Source of the DNA: Thermoanaerobaculum sp.
Lineage (GTDB): Bacteria; Acidobacteriota; Thermoanaerobaculia; Multivoradales; UBA5704
Direction of reading: 5' to 3'
DNA: 43,607 nt
Assembly (NCBI GenBank): GCA_021154885.1
Contig: JAJKHS010000078.1
Location: 1-43,607 of the forward strand
Below the pieces are notes generated by a model. It had not been told where the DNA came from. It did not search any database and worked only from the letters and a program-made list of their open reading frames with translations. A program made the position numbers and the translations under genes. The first letter of the stretch is position 1; every line of letters begins with the position of its first letter. Of this stretch, positions 36,847 to 43,607 are shown piece by piece.

Positions 36847-37458
36847 CTACTTCCGCTTCGCCACGATCTCCATCATCTTCGCCTCTTTGCCGTCCGGCCC
36901 CGGCCCGTACATCTCGTTCTTGAACGTGTTGTCGTCCATCCACGTGATCACCGACTTGGTCGTGGTCTTCTTGCCGGTCATCGGGTCCCACATGCTGCCC
37001 GTGTAGGTGCAGACCTTTCCGGCGGCGTCGCAGCTCCCGGTCGAATACGCGATGCCGGTGCCCATGTTGTCCACCCAGGAGGCGACATACTCCTTGCCGA
37101 CGTTGTCGTAGCCGTCGGTCCCCCGCCCCTCGAAGGACATGCCCATCATGTCCCCCTTCCAGGTGTGCTCGACGTAGCGGCCACCCATCAGGACCACCCC
37201 GTGCATCGTGCCGTCGGACTTCATGGGCGGCTGGCTCGGGTCCATCCACATCGTGTTGGTGAAGGTCCAGTCCCCGGCTAGGCGGGCCAGCCGCTTCTGC
37301 GGCTCGCCAGGCGTGGCGGCTTTCTGCATGGCCTCCATTTCAGCTCCTCCCACGGCGGGGGCCGCCGGCGGCTTCGGTTTGTCCTGGGCCAAGGCTGAGA
37401 CGGCGGCGCTACAGAGGACCAGCAGGAACAGGACGGCGACGGTCGAGCGAATCTTCAT
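36847..37458 (-). CDS. DUF1579 family exported protein
   Basis: 203 aa from ATG 37458 (AAAAGGAG at 8-nt spacing); an ATG two codons earlier sits too near the ribosome-binding site. Signal peptide MKIRSTVAVLFLLVLCSAAV then SALAQ. The mature part has the DUF1579 pattern: RLARLAGDWTFTNTMWMDPS, later GGRYVEHTWKGDMMGMSFEG, then GRGTDGYDNVGKEYVASWVD and later TGKKTTTKSVITWMDDNTFK. DUF1579 is a lipocalin-like fold of unknown function. It converges on hemW and diverges from parE; a good promoter is visible upstream. Confidence 0.88.
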   Translation of the reverse strand: MKIRSTVAVLFLLVLCSAAVSALAQDKPKPPAAPAVGGAEMEAMQKAATPGEPQKRLARLAGDWTFTNTMWMDPSQPPMKSDGTMHGVVLMGGRYVEHTWKGDMMGMSFEGRGTDGYDNVGKEYVASWVDNMGTGIAYSTGSCDAAGKVCTYTGSMWDPMTGKKTTTKSVITWMDDNTFKNEMYGPGPDGKEAKMMEIVAKRK

Positions 37459-37504
37459 CGGCATTTCTCCTTTTGGCTGTTTGCATTACGCCTCGTTTCC
37501 GCGT

Positions 37505-37533
37505 AGACTACCACCGGACGCGAGTTCCGTCAA
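37505..37533 (-). promoter_or_regulatory. Predicted sigma-70 promoter of the DUF1579 gene
   Basis: On the minus strand TTGACG (37528-37533), 17-bp spacer, TAGTCT (37505-37510), with the start codon 47 nt further on. Confidence 0.6.
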
Positions 37534-37621
37534 GGCGCAAAATCGGGCGCGCTTTCTCCGGTCTTGATCGGCCGGAAGGGGCCTCCTGTATGCTTGGCGG
37601 ACTCCGCTCGAAGACCAGCCC

Positions 37622-39520
37622 ATGACCTACGACGCCTCCTCCATCGAAGTCCTCACCGGGCTCGAGCCGGTCCGCAAGCGGCCGGGCATGTACACGTTTA
37701 CCGACCGGCCGGACCACCTCGCCCAGGAGGTCATCGACAACTCCGTCGACGAGGCCGTGGCCGGCCACGCCAACGACATCCTGGTAACCCTCCACGCCGA
37801 CAACTCCCTCTCCGTCGCCGACAACGGCCGCGGCATGCCGGTCGACATCCACAAGGAGGAGAAGGTCCCCGGCGTCGAGGTCATCCTCACCCGGCTCCAC
37901 TCCGGCGCCAAGTTCTCGGACAAGAGCTACCGCTTCTCCGGCGGTCTCCATGGCGTCGGGGTCTCGGTGGTCAACGCCCTGTCCTCGAAGCTGGAGGTCT
38001 GGGTGAAGCGCGGCGGGCAGGTCCACCACATGGCCTTCGCCGACGGTGCCAAGACGTCCCGCCTCAAAGTAGTGGACACCGTGGGCCAGCGCAACACGGG
38101 GACCACCGTCCGCTTCTGGCCGGACCCCAAGTTCTTCGACTCGCCCAAGTTCAGCATCCCCAAGCTCAAGCACGTCCTGCGCGCCAAAGCGGTGCTCTGC
38201 CCGAAGCTGCACATCCGCTTCGTCCACGACGAGCACCCCGAGGACGACGAAGAGTGGTTCTACGAAGACGGCCTCCGGGACTACCTGATGGGCGAGCTCG
38301 AAGGCGCGCAGATCGTGCCCGGCGAGCCCTTCCTCGGCCACTTCCGCGGCAAGGAGGAGGAGGTCGACTGGGCCGTGGCCTGGCTCGGCGAGGAGGAGGA
38401 GTCCGCGGACGTCCTGGCCGAGAGCTACGTCAACCTCATCCCCACCACCCAGGGCGGTACCCACGTCAACGGCTTCCGCGCCGGCCTGACGGACGCCATT
38501 CGCGAGTTCTGCGAGTTTCGCGACCTCCTGCCGCGCGGCGTCAAGCTGGCCCCCGAGGACGTCTGGGCCCGCTGCTGCTACGTCCTCTCGGTGCGGATGA
38601 AAGAGCCGCAGTTCACGGGCCAGACCAAAGAGCGCCTCTCCTCCCGCGAGGCCGCGGCCTTCGTCTCCGGCGTGGCCAAGGACGCCTTCGCCCTGTGGCT
38701 CAACCAGCACACCGCCGACGCCGAGCGCATCGCCCGTCTCGCCATCGACAGCGCCCAGGCCCGGCTGCGCTCCGGCAAGCAGATCAAGAGGAAGACGGTC
38801 ATCGCCGGCCCCGCCCTTCCCGGCAAGCTCGCCGACTGCACCAGCCAGGACCTCGGCCTCACCGAGCTGTTCCTCGTCGAGGGGGACTCGGCCGGCGGCT
38901 CGGCCAAGCAGGCGCGGAGCAAGGAGTATCAGGCCATCCTGCCGTTGCGGGGAAAGATCCTCAATACTTGGGAGGTCGAATCCGCCGAGGTGCTGGGCTC
39001 GCAGGAGGTGCACGACATCGCCGTGGCCCTCGGCGTCGATCCCGGCTCGGACAAGATCGACGGCCTGCGCTATGGCAAGGTCTGCATCCTGGCCGACGCG
39101 GACTCGGACGGCGCCCACATCGCGACCCTCCTCTGTGCCCTCTTCCTGCGCCACTTCCGGCCGCTGGTGGAAGAGGGGCACATCTATGTCGCCATGCCCC
39201 CCCTCTACCGCATCGACCTGGGCAAGGAGGTCTACTACGCCCTGGACGAGCGGGAGAAGAAGGGGATCCTCGACCGCATCGAAGCCGAGGGGAAGAAGGG
39301 CAAGCCGAACGTCCAGCGCTTCAAGGGTCTGGGCGAGATGAACCCCCTCCAGCTCCGCGAGACCACCATGGCCCGCGAGACCCGCCGCCTCGTCCAACTC
39401 GTCCTCGAAGGCGAGAACGACCCCGCGAAGATCATCGACATGCTCCTCGCCAAGGCCCGCGCCGGCGACCGCCGGGAATGGTTGATGGACGTGGGGAACC
39501 GGGCGGAGGTGGAGGTGTAG
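37622..39520 (+). CDS. parE: DNA topoisomerase IV subunit B (ParE)
   Basis: 632 aa from ATG 37622. The GHKL ATPase domain has EVIDNSVDEA, ADNGRGMPVDIH and GGLHGVGVSVVNAL; the Toprim domain has LVEGDSAGGSAKQAR and ILADADSDGAHIATLLCALF; the C-terminal RFKGLGEMNPLQLRETT is present. Length and wording follow E. coli ParE almost throughout (for example IEVLTGLEPVRKRPGMYTFT, then RFSGGLHGVGVSVVNALSSK), not the GyrB type. It decatenates daughter chromosomes with ParC, whose gene follows after a repeat-filled gap. Confidence 0.96.
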   Translation: MTYDASSIEVLTGLEPVRKRPGMYTFTDRPDHLAQEVIDNSVDEAVAGHANDILVTLHADNSLSVADNGRGMPVDIHKEEKVPGVEVILTRLHSGAKFSDKSYRFSGGLHGVGVSVVNALSSKLEVWVKRGGQVHHMAFADGAKTSRLKVVDTVGQRNTGTTVRFWPDPKFFDSPKFSIPKLKHVLRAKAVLCPKLHIRFVHDEHPEDDEEWFYEDGLRDYLMGELEGAQIVPGEPFLGHFRGKEEEVDWAVAWLGEEEESADVLAESYVNLIPTTQGGTHVNGFRAGLTDAIREFCEFRDLLPRGVKLAPEDVWARCCYVLSVRMKEPQFTGQTKERLSSREAAAFVSGVAKDAFALWLNQHTADAERIARLAIDSAQARLRSGKQIKRKTVIAGPALPGKLADCTSQDLGLTELFLVEGDSAGGSAKQARSKEYQAILPLRGKILNTWEVESAEVLGSQEVHDIAVALGVDPGSDKIDGLRYGKVCILADADSDGAHIATLLCALFLRHFRPLVEEGHIYVAMPPLYRIDLGKEVYYALDEREKKGILDRIEAEGKKGKPNVQRFKGLGEMNPLQLRETTMARETRRLVQLVLEGENDPAKIIDMLLAKARAGDRREWLMDVGNRAEVEV

Positions 39521-39807
39521 GGACGATGCTGAAACCGAATCGCTCTGCCCTCCGAAGCCTCACCCCCGGCCCCTCTCCCGGGGGGAGAGGGGGGACTCCT
39601 GCCGAGGGGATTGCCGTAGGGTGCCGCTCTGCGCACCATCAGCCTTCGTGGTGCGCACAGCGCACCCTACAAGCTCCACCCTCTCCGCCAAGACCCCCCT
39701 CTCCCCCCGGGCCCCCGCAGAGATTGGCCGGGGGCGAGGCTTCGAAGGGCACCCGGTGGATCCAGCACGGGCTTTCGAGACACCCGAGACACCCTCTGAG
39801 ATAGATC
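39521..39807. repeat. Nested inverted repeats between parE and parC
   Basis: Outer arms: GAAGCCTCACCCCCGGCC near 39556-39575 pairs with GGCCGGGGGCGAGGCTTC near 39730-39748; the adjoining CCTCTCCCGGGGGGAGAGGG pairs with the CCCCTCTCCCCCCGGG block near 39700. Inner hairpin: GTAGGGTGC...TGCGCACCA (39618-39640) pairs with TGGTGCGCACAGCGCACCCT (39650-39670). No gene is present. Similar CCTCACCCCCGGCCCCTCTC text recurs at the right edge of the window. Confidence 0.8.
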
Positions 39808-42090
39808 ATGCCCAGAACCTCCCGCAGAAAAAACGGCAACGGCGACGCGCCGCTGTTCCGGCCCGCTTTCGCCGACGTCGAGAAGCTTTCCCTCGCCGAG
39901 TTCACGGAGAAAGCGTACCTCGATTATTCGATGTACGTCATCCTCGATCGCGCCCTGCCCAGCGTGGCGGACGGCTTGAAACCCGTGCAGCGGCGCATCG
40001 TCTACGCCATGTCCGAGCTCGGGCTCTCGGCCAACGCCAAGTACAAGAAATCGGCCCGCACCGTGGGTGACGTGCTCGGCAAGTACCACCCCCACGGCGA
40101 CACCGCCTGCTACGAGGCCATGGTCCTCATGGCGCAACCCTTCAGCCTGCGCTATCCGCTGGTCGACGGCCAGGGGAACTGGGGCTCGCAGGACGATCCC
40201 AAGTCGTTCGCCGCCATGCGCTACACCGAATCGCGGCTGACGCAGTTCGCCCAGGTGCTCCTCTCCGAGCTGGAACAGGGAACGGTCGAATGGGGGCCGA
40301 ACTTCGACGGCACCCTCCAGGAGCCGAAGCTGATGCCGGCCCGGCTCCCTCACGTCCTGCTCAACGGCGCCTCCGGCATCGCCGTGGGCATGGCGACCGA
40401 CATCCCCCCCCACAACGTGGGCGAGATCGTGGCCGCCTGCGTTCGCCTCCTCGACGATCCGAAGCTGTCGGACGAGGCCCTTTACGAAGTCCTCCAGGGT
40501 CCGGACTTTCCCACCGAGGCGGAGATCATCACCTCCCGCTCCGAGATTCGAAAGATTTATGAAAGCGGCGCCGGCTCCCTGCGCCTGCGCGCCGCGTGGG
40601 AGATGGAGGACGGCGACGTGGTCATCACCGCCCTTCCCTATCAGGTTTCCGGCAGCAAGGTGATCACGCAAGTCGCGGGCCAGATGGCGGCCAAGAAGCT
40701 CCCCATGGTGGAGGACGTGCGCGACGAGTCCGATCACGAAAACCCGACGCGCCTCGTCATCACCCCGCGCTCGAATCGGGTTGACATGGAAGGCCTGATG
40801 GCCCACCTCTTCGCCACCACCGACCTCGAGCGCAGCTACCGGGTGAACCTGACCATGATCGGCCTCGACGGCCGGCCGCGCCAGTTCAACCTGCGGGAGC
40901 TGCTCTCGGAGTGGCTCCGTTTCCGCGTCGACACCGTCCGCAAGCGGCTCCAGTTCCGCTACGACAAGGTCCTGACCCGCCTCCACGTCCTCGACGGCTA
41001 TCTGATCGCCTACCTCAACATCGACGAAGTGATCCGCATCATTCGCACCGAGGACAACCCCAAGGCGAAGCTCCGGGAGCGCTTCAACTTGAGCGACGCC
41101 CAGGCCGAGGCCATCCTGGAGCTGAAGCTGCGCCATCTCGCCAAGCTCGAAGAGATGGAGATCCGCACCGAGCAGAGCAACCTCCAGAAGGAGCGGGACG
41201 CCCTGGCGAAGATCCTCAGCTCCGAGGCCCGCCTGCGCCGCAAGGTGCGCGACGAGTTGACGGCCGACGCCGAGAAATTCGGCGATGCCCGGCGCTCACC
41301 CATCGTCGAGCGCGGCGCCGCCAAGGCCATGGACGAGACGGCCCTCATCCCCACCGAGCCGGTCACCGTCGTGCTCTCCGAAAAGGGCTGGGTGCGGGCC
41401 GGCAAGGGGCACGAGCTGGACCCGCGGGAGCTCTCCTACAAAGCGGGCGACGCCTTCTTCATGGCCGTGCGCGGGCGGACCAACCAGTCCGCCGTCTTCC
41501 TGGACTCGACGGGCCGCACCTACTCGCTCGCCGCCCACGCCCTCCCCTCGGCCCGCGGCCAGGGCGAGCCGCTCTCCAGCCACGTCACCCTGTCCCCCGG
41601 CGCCACCTTCGTGGGAGTGATGATCGGCAACGACGACGACCTCTACCTGATGGCCACCAGCGCCGGCTACGGCTTCCTCGCCAGGCTGGGAGACCTCCAG
41701 AGCCGTCAGAAAGCCGGCAAGGCCGTGATCACCGTGCCGGAGGGAGCCAAGGTCCTGACTCCCCTCCGCGTCACCAACCCGGGCCTCGAGCTCCTCGCCG
41801 CCGCCAGCAACGGCGGCCGCCTGCTCGTCTTCCCCATCAAAGAGCTCCCGCAGCTTCCCAGGGGCAAGGGAGTGAAGATCCTCAATCTCTCCTCCAAGGG
41901 AGAGCCCGAGGAGCTGACCGCCCTGACCGTCCTGACGCCGGGAGTCCATCTCCACGTCCACTCCGGCAAGCGTTACCTCAACCTGAAGCCCGCGGACTGG
42001 CGCGAGTTCCTCGGCAACCGGGCGCTGAGGGGGAACAAGCTGCCGCGGGGGTATCATGTGGTGGCGTTGCTGGAGGCGGCGGAGAAGTAG
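39808..42090 (+). CDS. parC: DNA topoisomerase IV subunit A (ParC)
   Basis: 760 aa from ATG 39808. The active-site Tyr139 lies in [10 protein letters not shown]. The quinolone-resistance region reads [14 protein letters not shown]: Thr99 stands at the position of E. coli ParC Ser80, while the Glu at the Glu84 position is kept (Glu103). The core has [35 protein letters not shown] and [13 protein letters not shown]. The C-terminal beta-pinwheel is of the short ParC type, with no GyrA-box QRRGGKG. Similarity to gammaproteobacterial ParC is visible along the whole chain. Confidence 0.96.
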   Translation: MPRTSRRKNGNGDAPLFRPAFADVEKLSLAEFTEKAYLDYSMYVILDRALPSVADGLKPVQRRIVYAMSELGLSANAKYKKSARTVGDVLGKYHPHGDTACYEAMVLMAQPFSLRYPLVDGQGNWGSQDDPKSFAAMRYTESRLTQFAQVLLSELEQGTVEWGPNFDGTLQEPKLMPARLPHVLLNGASGIAVGMATDIPPHNVGEIVAACVRLLDDPKLSDEALYEVLQGPDFPTEAEIITSRSEIRKIYESGAGSLRLRAAWEMEDGDVVITALPYQVSGSKVITQVAGQMAAKKLPMVEDVRDESDHENPTRLVITPRSNRVDMEGLMAHLFATTDLERSYRVNLTMIGLDGRPRQFNLRELLSEWLRFRVDTVRKRLQFRYDKVLTRLHVLDGYLIAYLNIDEVIRIIRTEDNPKAKLRERFNLSDAQAEAILELKLRHLAKLEEMEIRTEQSNLQKERDALAKILSSEARLRRKVRDELTADAEKFGDARRSPIVERGAAKAMDETALIPTEPVTVVLSEKGWVRAGKGHELDPRELSYKAGDAFFMAVRGRTNQSAVFLDSTGRTYSLAAHALPSARGQGEPLSSHVTLSPGATFVGVMIGNDDDLYLMATSAGYGFLARLGDLQSRQKAGKAVITVPEGAKVLTPLRVTNPGLELLAAASNGGRLLVFPIKELPQLPRGKGVKILNLSSKGEPEELTALTVLTPGVHLHVHSGKRYLNLKPADWREFLGNRALRGNKLPRGYHVVALLEAAEK

Positions 42091-42130
42091 GGGACGGATT
42101 CTTAATTAATTACACGGCGTTAAATGTCTC

Positions 42131-42307
42131 TGGACCCGGATACCGGTCTGGCTGCTGGTCCAGGCGAGGAGATTGGGGACGAGCGAGGCCGAGCTCCTGC
42201 GGGCGTATCCGACTCTTCGGGCCGAGGACCTGGCCAATGCTTGGTCCTTCTACCGCGGACATCGGGCGGAGATCGAGAGACAGATTCAGGAGAACGAAGC
42301 AGCCTGA
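42131..42307 (+). pseudogene. 5'-truncated DUF433 antitoxin remnant
   Basis: In one frame the sequence reads TRIPVWLLVQARRLGTSEAE, then LLRAYPTLRAEDLANAWSFY, then RGHREIERQIQENEAA-like text ending in TGA 42305-42307. This is the C-terminal two thirds of a DUF433 protein of the 'RIPVWLLVQ' subgroup. The N-terminal part and start codon are missing upstream of 42131. Confidence 0.7.
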
Positions 42308-42310
42308 ATC

Positions 42311-42358
42311 ATGGCTTGGCTCTATACCGACAACGCGGCCCGCCCCCGCTACCGGTAA
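42311..42358 (+). pseudogene. Short 5' remnant of a DUF5615 toxin gene
   Basis: ATG 42311 begins MAWLYTDNAARPRYR and stops at 42356-42358. The first eight residues resemble DUF5615 N-termini (MARLYADEN), and the position, 3 nt after the DUF433 remnant, is that of the toxin partner. Only 15 codons remain, so the call relies on context. Confidence 0.45.
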
Positions 42359-42417
42359 ACTAGCGCACCTCCGTGGCGGGGCAGCGGCACCCACGTCAGG
42401 CTGCGGGTGGAGAGGGC

Positions 42418-43470
42418 ATGGACAAGATCGAGGTCGGCATTCTGGGCGCCACCGGCACGGTGGGCCAGCGTTTCATTCAGCTCTTGGAGAACCATCCGTG
42501 GTTCGAGGCCAAGTGGCTGGCGGCGAGCGACCGCAGCGCGGGCAAGCGCTATCGCGAGGCGACCGCCTGGCAGCTCGAAGGCCGGCCGCCCGCCGACGCC
42601 GCGGAGCGGATCGTCGAGGAGTGCATCCCCGGCAAGGGGCCGCGGCTGGTCTTCTCCTCGATGTCCGGCAGTCTGGCGGGGGAGATCGAGCGCGATTTCG
42701 CCGCCGCCGGGCACGTCGTGGTCTCCAACTCCAGCCACTACCGCATGGCCGCCGACGTCCCCCTGCTGGTGCCGGAGATCAATCCCGGCCACCTCGGGCT
42801 CCTCACCGCCCAGCGCCGCGAGCGCGGGTGGGAGGGCGCCATCGTCACCAATCCCAACTGCGCCGCCGTGGTGCTGGTCATGCCGCTCGCGGCCCTCAAA
42901 CCCTTCGGTCTCAAGCGGGTGATGGTCACCACGTTCCAGGCCGTCTCCGGCGCCGGCTATCCTGGCGTGCCTTCGCTCGACATCCTCGGCAACGTCATTC
43001 CTTATATAGGAGGGGACGAGGAGAGGAAGGTCGAGAGCGAGCCGCAGAAGATCCTCGGCGACCTGGAGGGGGATCACATCCAGCCGCTCCCCTTTACCGT
43101 CAGCGCGAATTGCAACCGGGTGCCCACGATCGATGGTCATCTGGTGACGGCGAGCGTCGAGCTGGAGCAGAAGGCGAGCCGCGAGGAGCTGCTGGCCGCC
43201 CTCGCCGCCTTCTCGGGCGTACCCCAGGAGCGAGGGCTCCCCTCGGCGCCGAAACAGCCGATCCACCTCATGGAAGCTCCGGACCGGCCACAGACCCGCA
43301 AGGACGCCGGGATCGAGCGGGGCATGGGCACCGCCGTCGGCCGCTTCCGCGAGTGCAACGTCCTGCACTGGAAGTTCGCCGCTCTCTCGCACAACGTGCT
43401 GCGCGGCGCGGCCGGTGCCGCCGTGCTCAACGCCGAGCTGATGAAGAGCGAAGGGCTGATCGAGGGATGA
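42418..43470 (+). CDS. asd: Aspartate-semialdehyde dehydrogenase, archaeal/fungal type
   Basis: 350 aa from ATG 42418 (GGTGGAGAGGG just upstream). The NADP-binding loop GATGTVGQ is at 10-17, and the catalytic Cys148 is in TNPNCAAVVLVMPL. VSGAGYPGVPSLDILGNVIP and IPYIGGDEERKVESEPQKIL are typical of the archaeal/fungal Asd branch and not the E. coli branch. It reduces aspartyl phosphate to the semialdehyde that leads to lysine, threonine, methionine and DAP, the cross-linking residue used by MurE in this window. Confidence 0.95.
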   Translation: MDKIEVGILGATGTVGQRFIQLLENHPWFEAKWLAASDRSAGKRYREATAWQLEGRPPADAAERIVEECIPGKGPRLVFSSMSGSLAGEIERDFAAAGHVVVSNSSHYRMAADVPLLVPEINPGHLGLLTAQRRERGWEGAIVTNPNCAAVVLVMPLAALKPFGLKRVMVTTFQAVSGAGYPGVPSLDILGNVIPYIGGDEERKVESEPQKILGDLEGDHIQPLPFTVSANCNRVPTIDGHLVTASVELEQKASREELLAALAAFSGVPQERGLPSAPKQPIHLMEAPDRPQTRKDAGIERGMGTAVGRFRECNVLHWKFAALSHNVLRGAAGAAVLNAELMKSEGLIEG

Positions 43471-43499
43471 ACGTTTACTTTGGCCCAGAAGGCCCCCTC

Positions 43500-43607
43500 C
43501 CAAGGGCCCTCACCCCTGTCCCCTCTCCCGCCCCCTCCCACCCCCCTCACCGGGAGAGGGGAACCCGGTTGGAGCTGTCTTGCTGGTCTCCCTCTTCTCC
43601 CGGTGAG
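43500..43607. repeat. CCTCACCCC-type dispersed repeat with inverted arms, cut by window edge
   Basis: CCTCACCCCTGTCCCCTCTC near 43509 is followed by CTCACCGGGAGA (43546-43557), which pairs perfectly with TCTCCCGGTGAG (43596-43607). It is a hairpin-forming intergenic repeat of the same family style as that between parE and parC. Confidence 0.65.

Larger units (their letters stand above)
42091..42417. other. Gap with AT-rich patch and toxin-antitoxin debris
   Basis: GGGGACGGATTCTTAATTAA, then TTACACGG (42090-42117), is an AT-rich palindromic patch, unusual in this GC-rich window and reminiscent of REP-type intergenic repeats. It is followed by remnants of a second DUF433/DUF5615 pair (42131-42358). 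Confidence 0.5.

Noticed and set aside
42124-42363. 79-codon plus-strand frame before asd
   Set aside because: It is out of frame with the recognisable DUF433 remnant over the same bases and reads as low-complexity sequence.

Overview
The window looks like a GC-rich chromosomal segment of a diderm bacterium that makes meso-diaminopimelate peptidoglycan. MurE carries the DNPR motif, and there is a SurA-type chaperone and a parvulin lipoprotein. Overall gene style (LepA, HflX, an eIF1-like SUI1 protein, a DUF1579 protein, archaeal-type Asd, and many TTG and GTG starts) suggests Acidobacteriota, perhaps Thermoanaerobaculia. That placement is an inference from protein style; no rRNA gene is present to test it.

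Layout. (1) 1-7.2 kb is an accessory region. It holds a probable transposase C-terminus, REP-like repeats built around AAGAACGTGGCACCTAT, and a small exported Cys-rich peptide gene. It also holds a secreted glycosidase-like protein with three lectin-like repeats, enclosed by 52-bp inverted repeats, and a decayed fragment copied from ftsZ. A frameshifted DUF5615/DUF433 toxin-antitoxin pair follows, and then a two-gene AAA ATPase plus DUF4276 (Toprim-like) module resembling split OLD/PARIS defence systems. (2) 7.2-23.4 kb, minus strand, is a complete dcw division and cell-wall operon: mraZ-rsmH-ftsL-ftsI-murE-murF-mraY-murD-ftsW-murG-murC-ftsQ-ftsA-ftsZ. It is tightly overlapped and has a visible MraZ box and promoter; murB and ddl are absent. 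(3) 23.5-29.1 kb, minus strand, is mfd, a parvulin lipoprotein and surA, ending in an intrinsic terminator. (4) 29.1-31 kb holds small genes: a truncated ORF, a two-helix membrane protein, a GNAT enzyme, a 91-aa hypothetical and an eIF1-like protein. (5) 31-36.8 kb, plus strand, is lepA, a Lon-substrate-binding-domain protein, hflX, an orphan antitoxin and hemW. (6) 36.8-43.5 kb is a DUF1579 protein (minus), then parE and parC of strikingly gammaproteobacterial type, a decayed second DUF433/DUF5615 module, and asd.

Functionally, most of the window serves cell-envelope growth and division (Mur ligases, MraY/MurG lipid steps, FtsW/FtsI synthase, divisome proteins, outer-membrane protein chaperones; Asd feeds DAP synthesis), chromosome decatenation (ParE/ParC), and translation or ribosome maintenance (LepA, HflX, SUI1). 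The first 7 kb and several intergenic gaps carry mobile repeats, defence-like genes and gene debris. No tRNA, rRNA or CRISPR array was seen.
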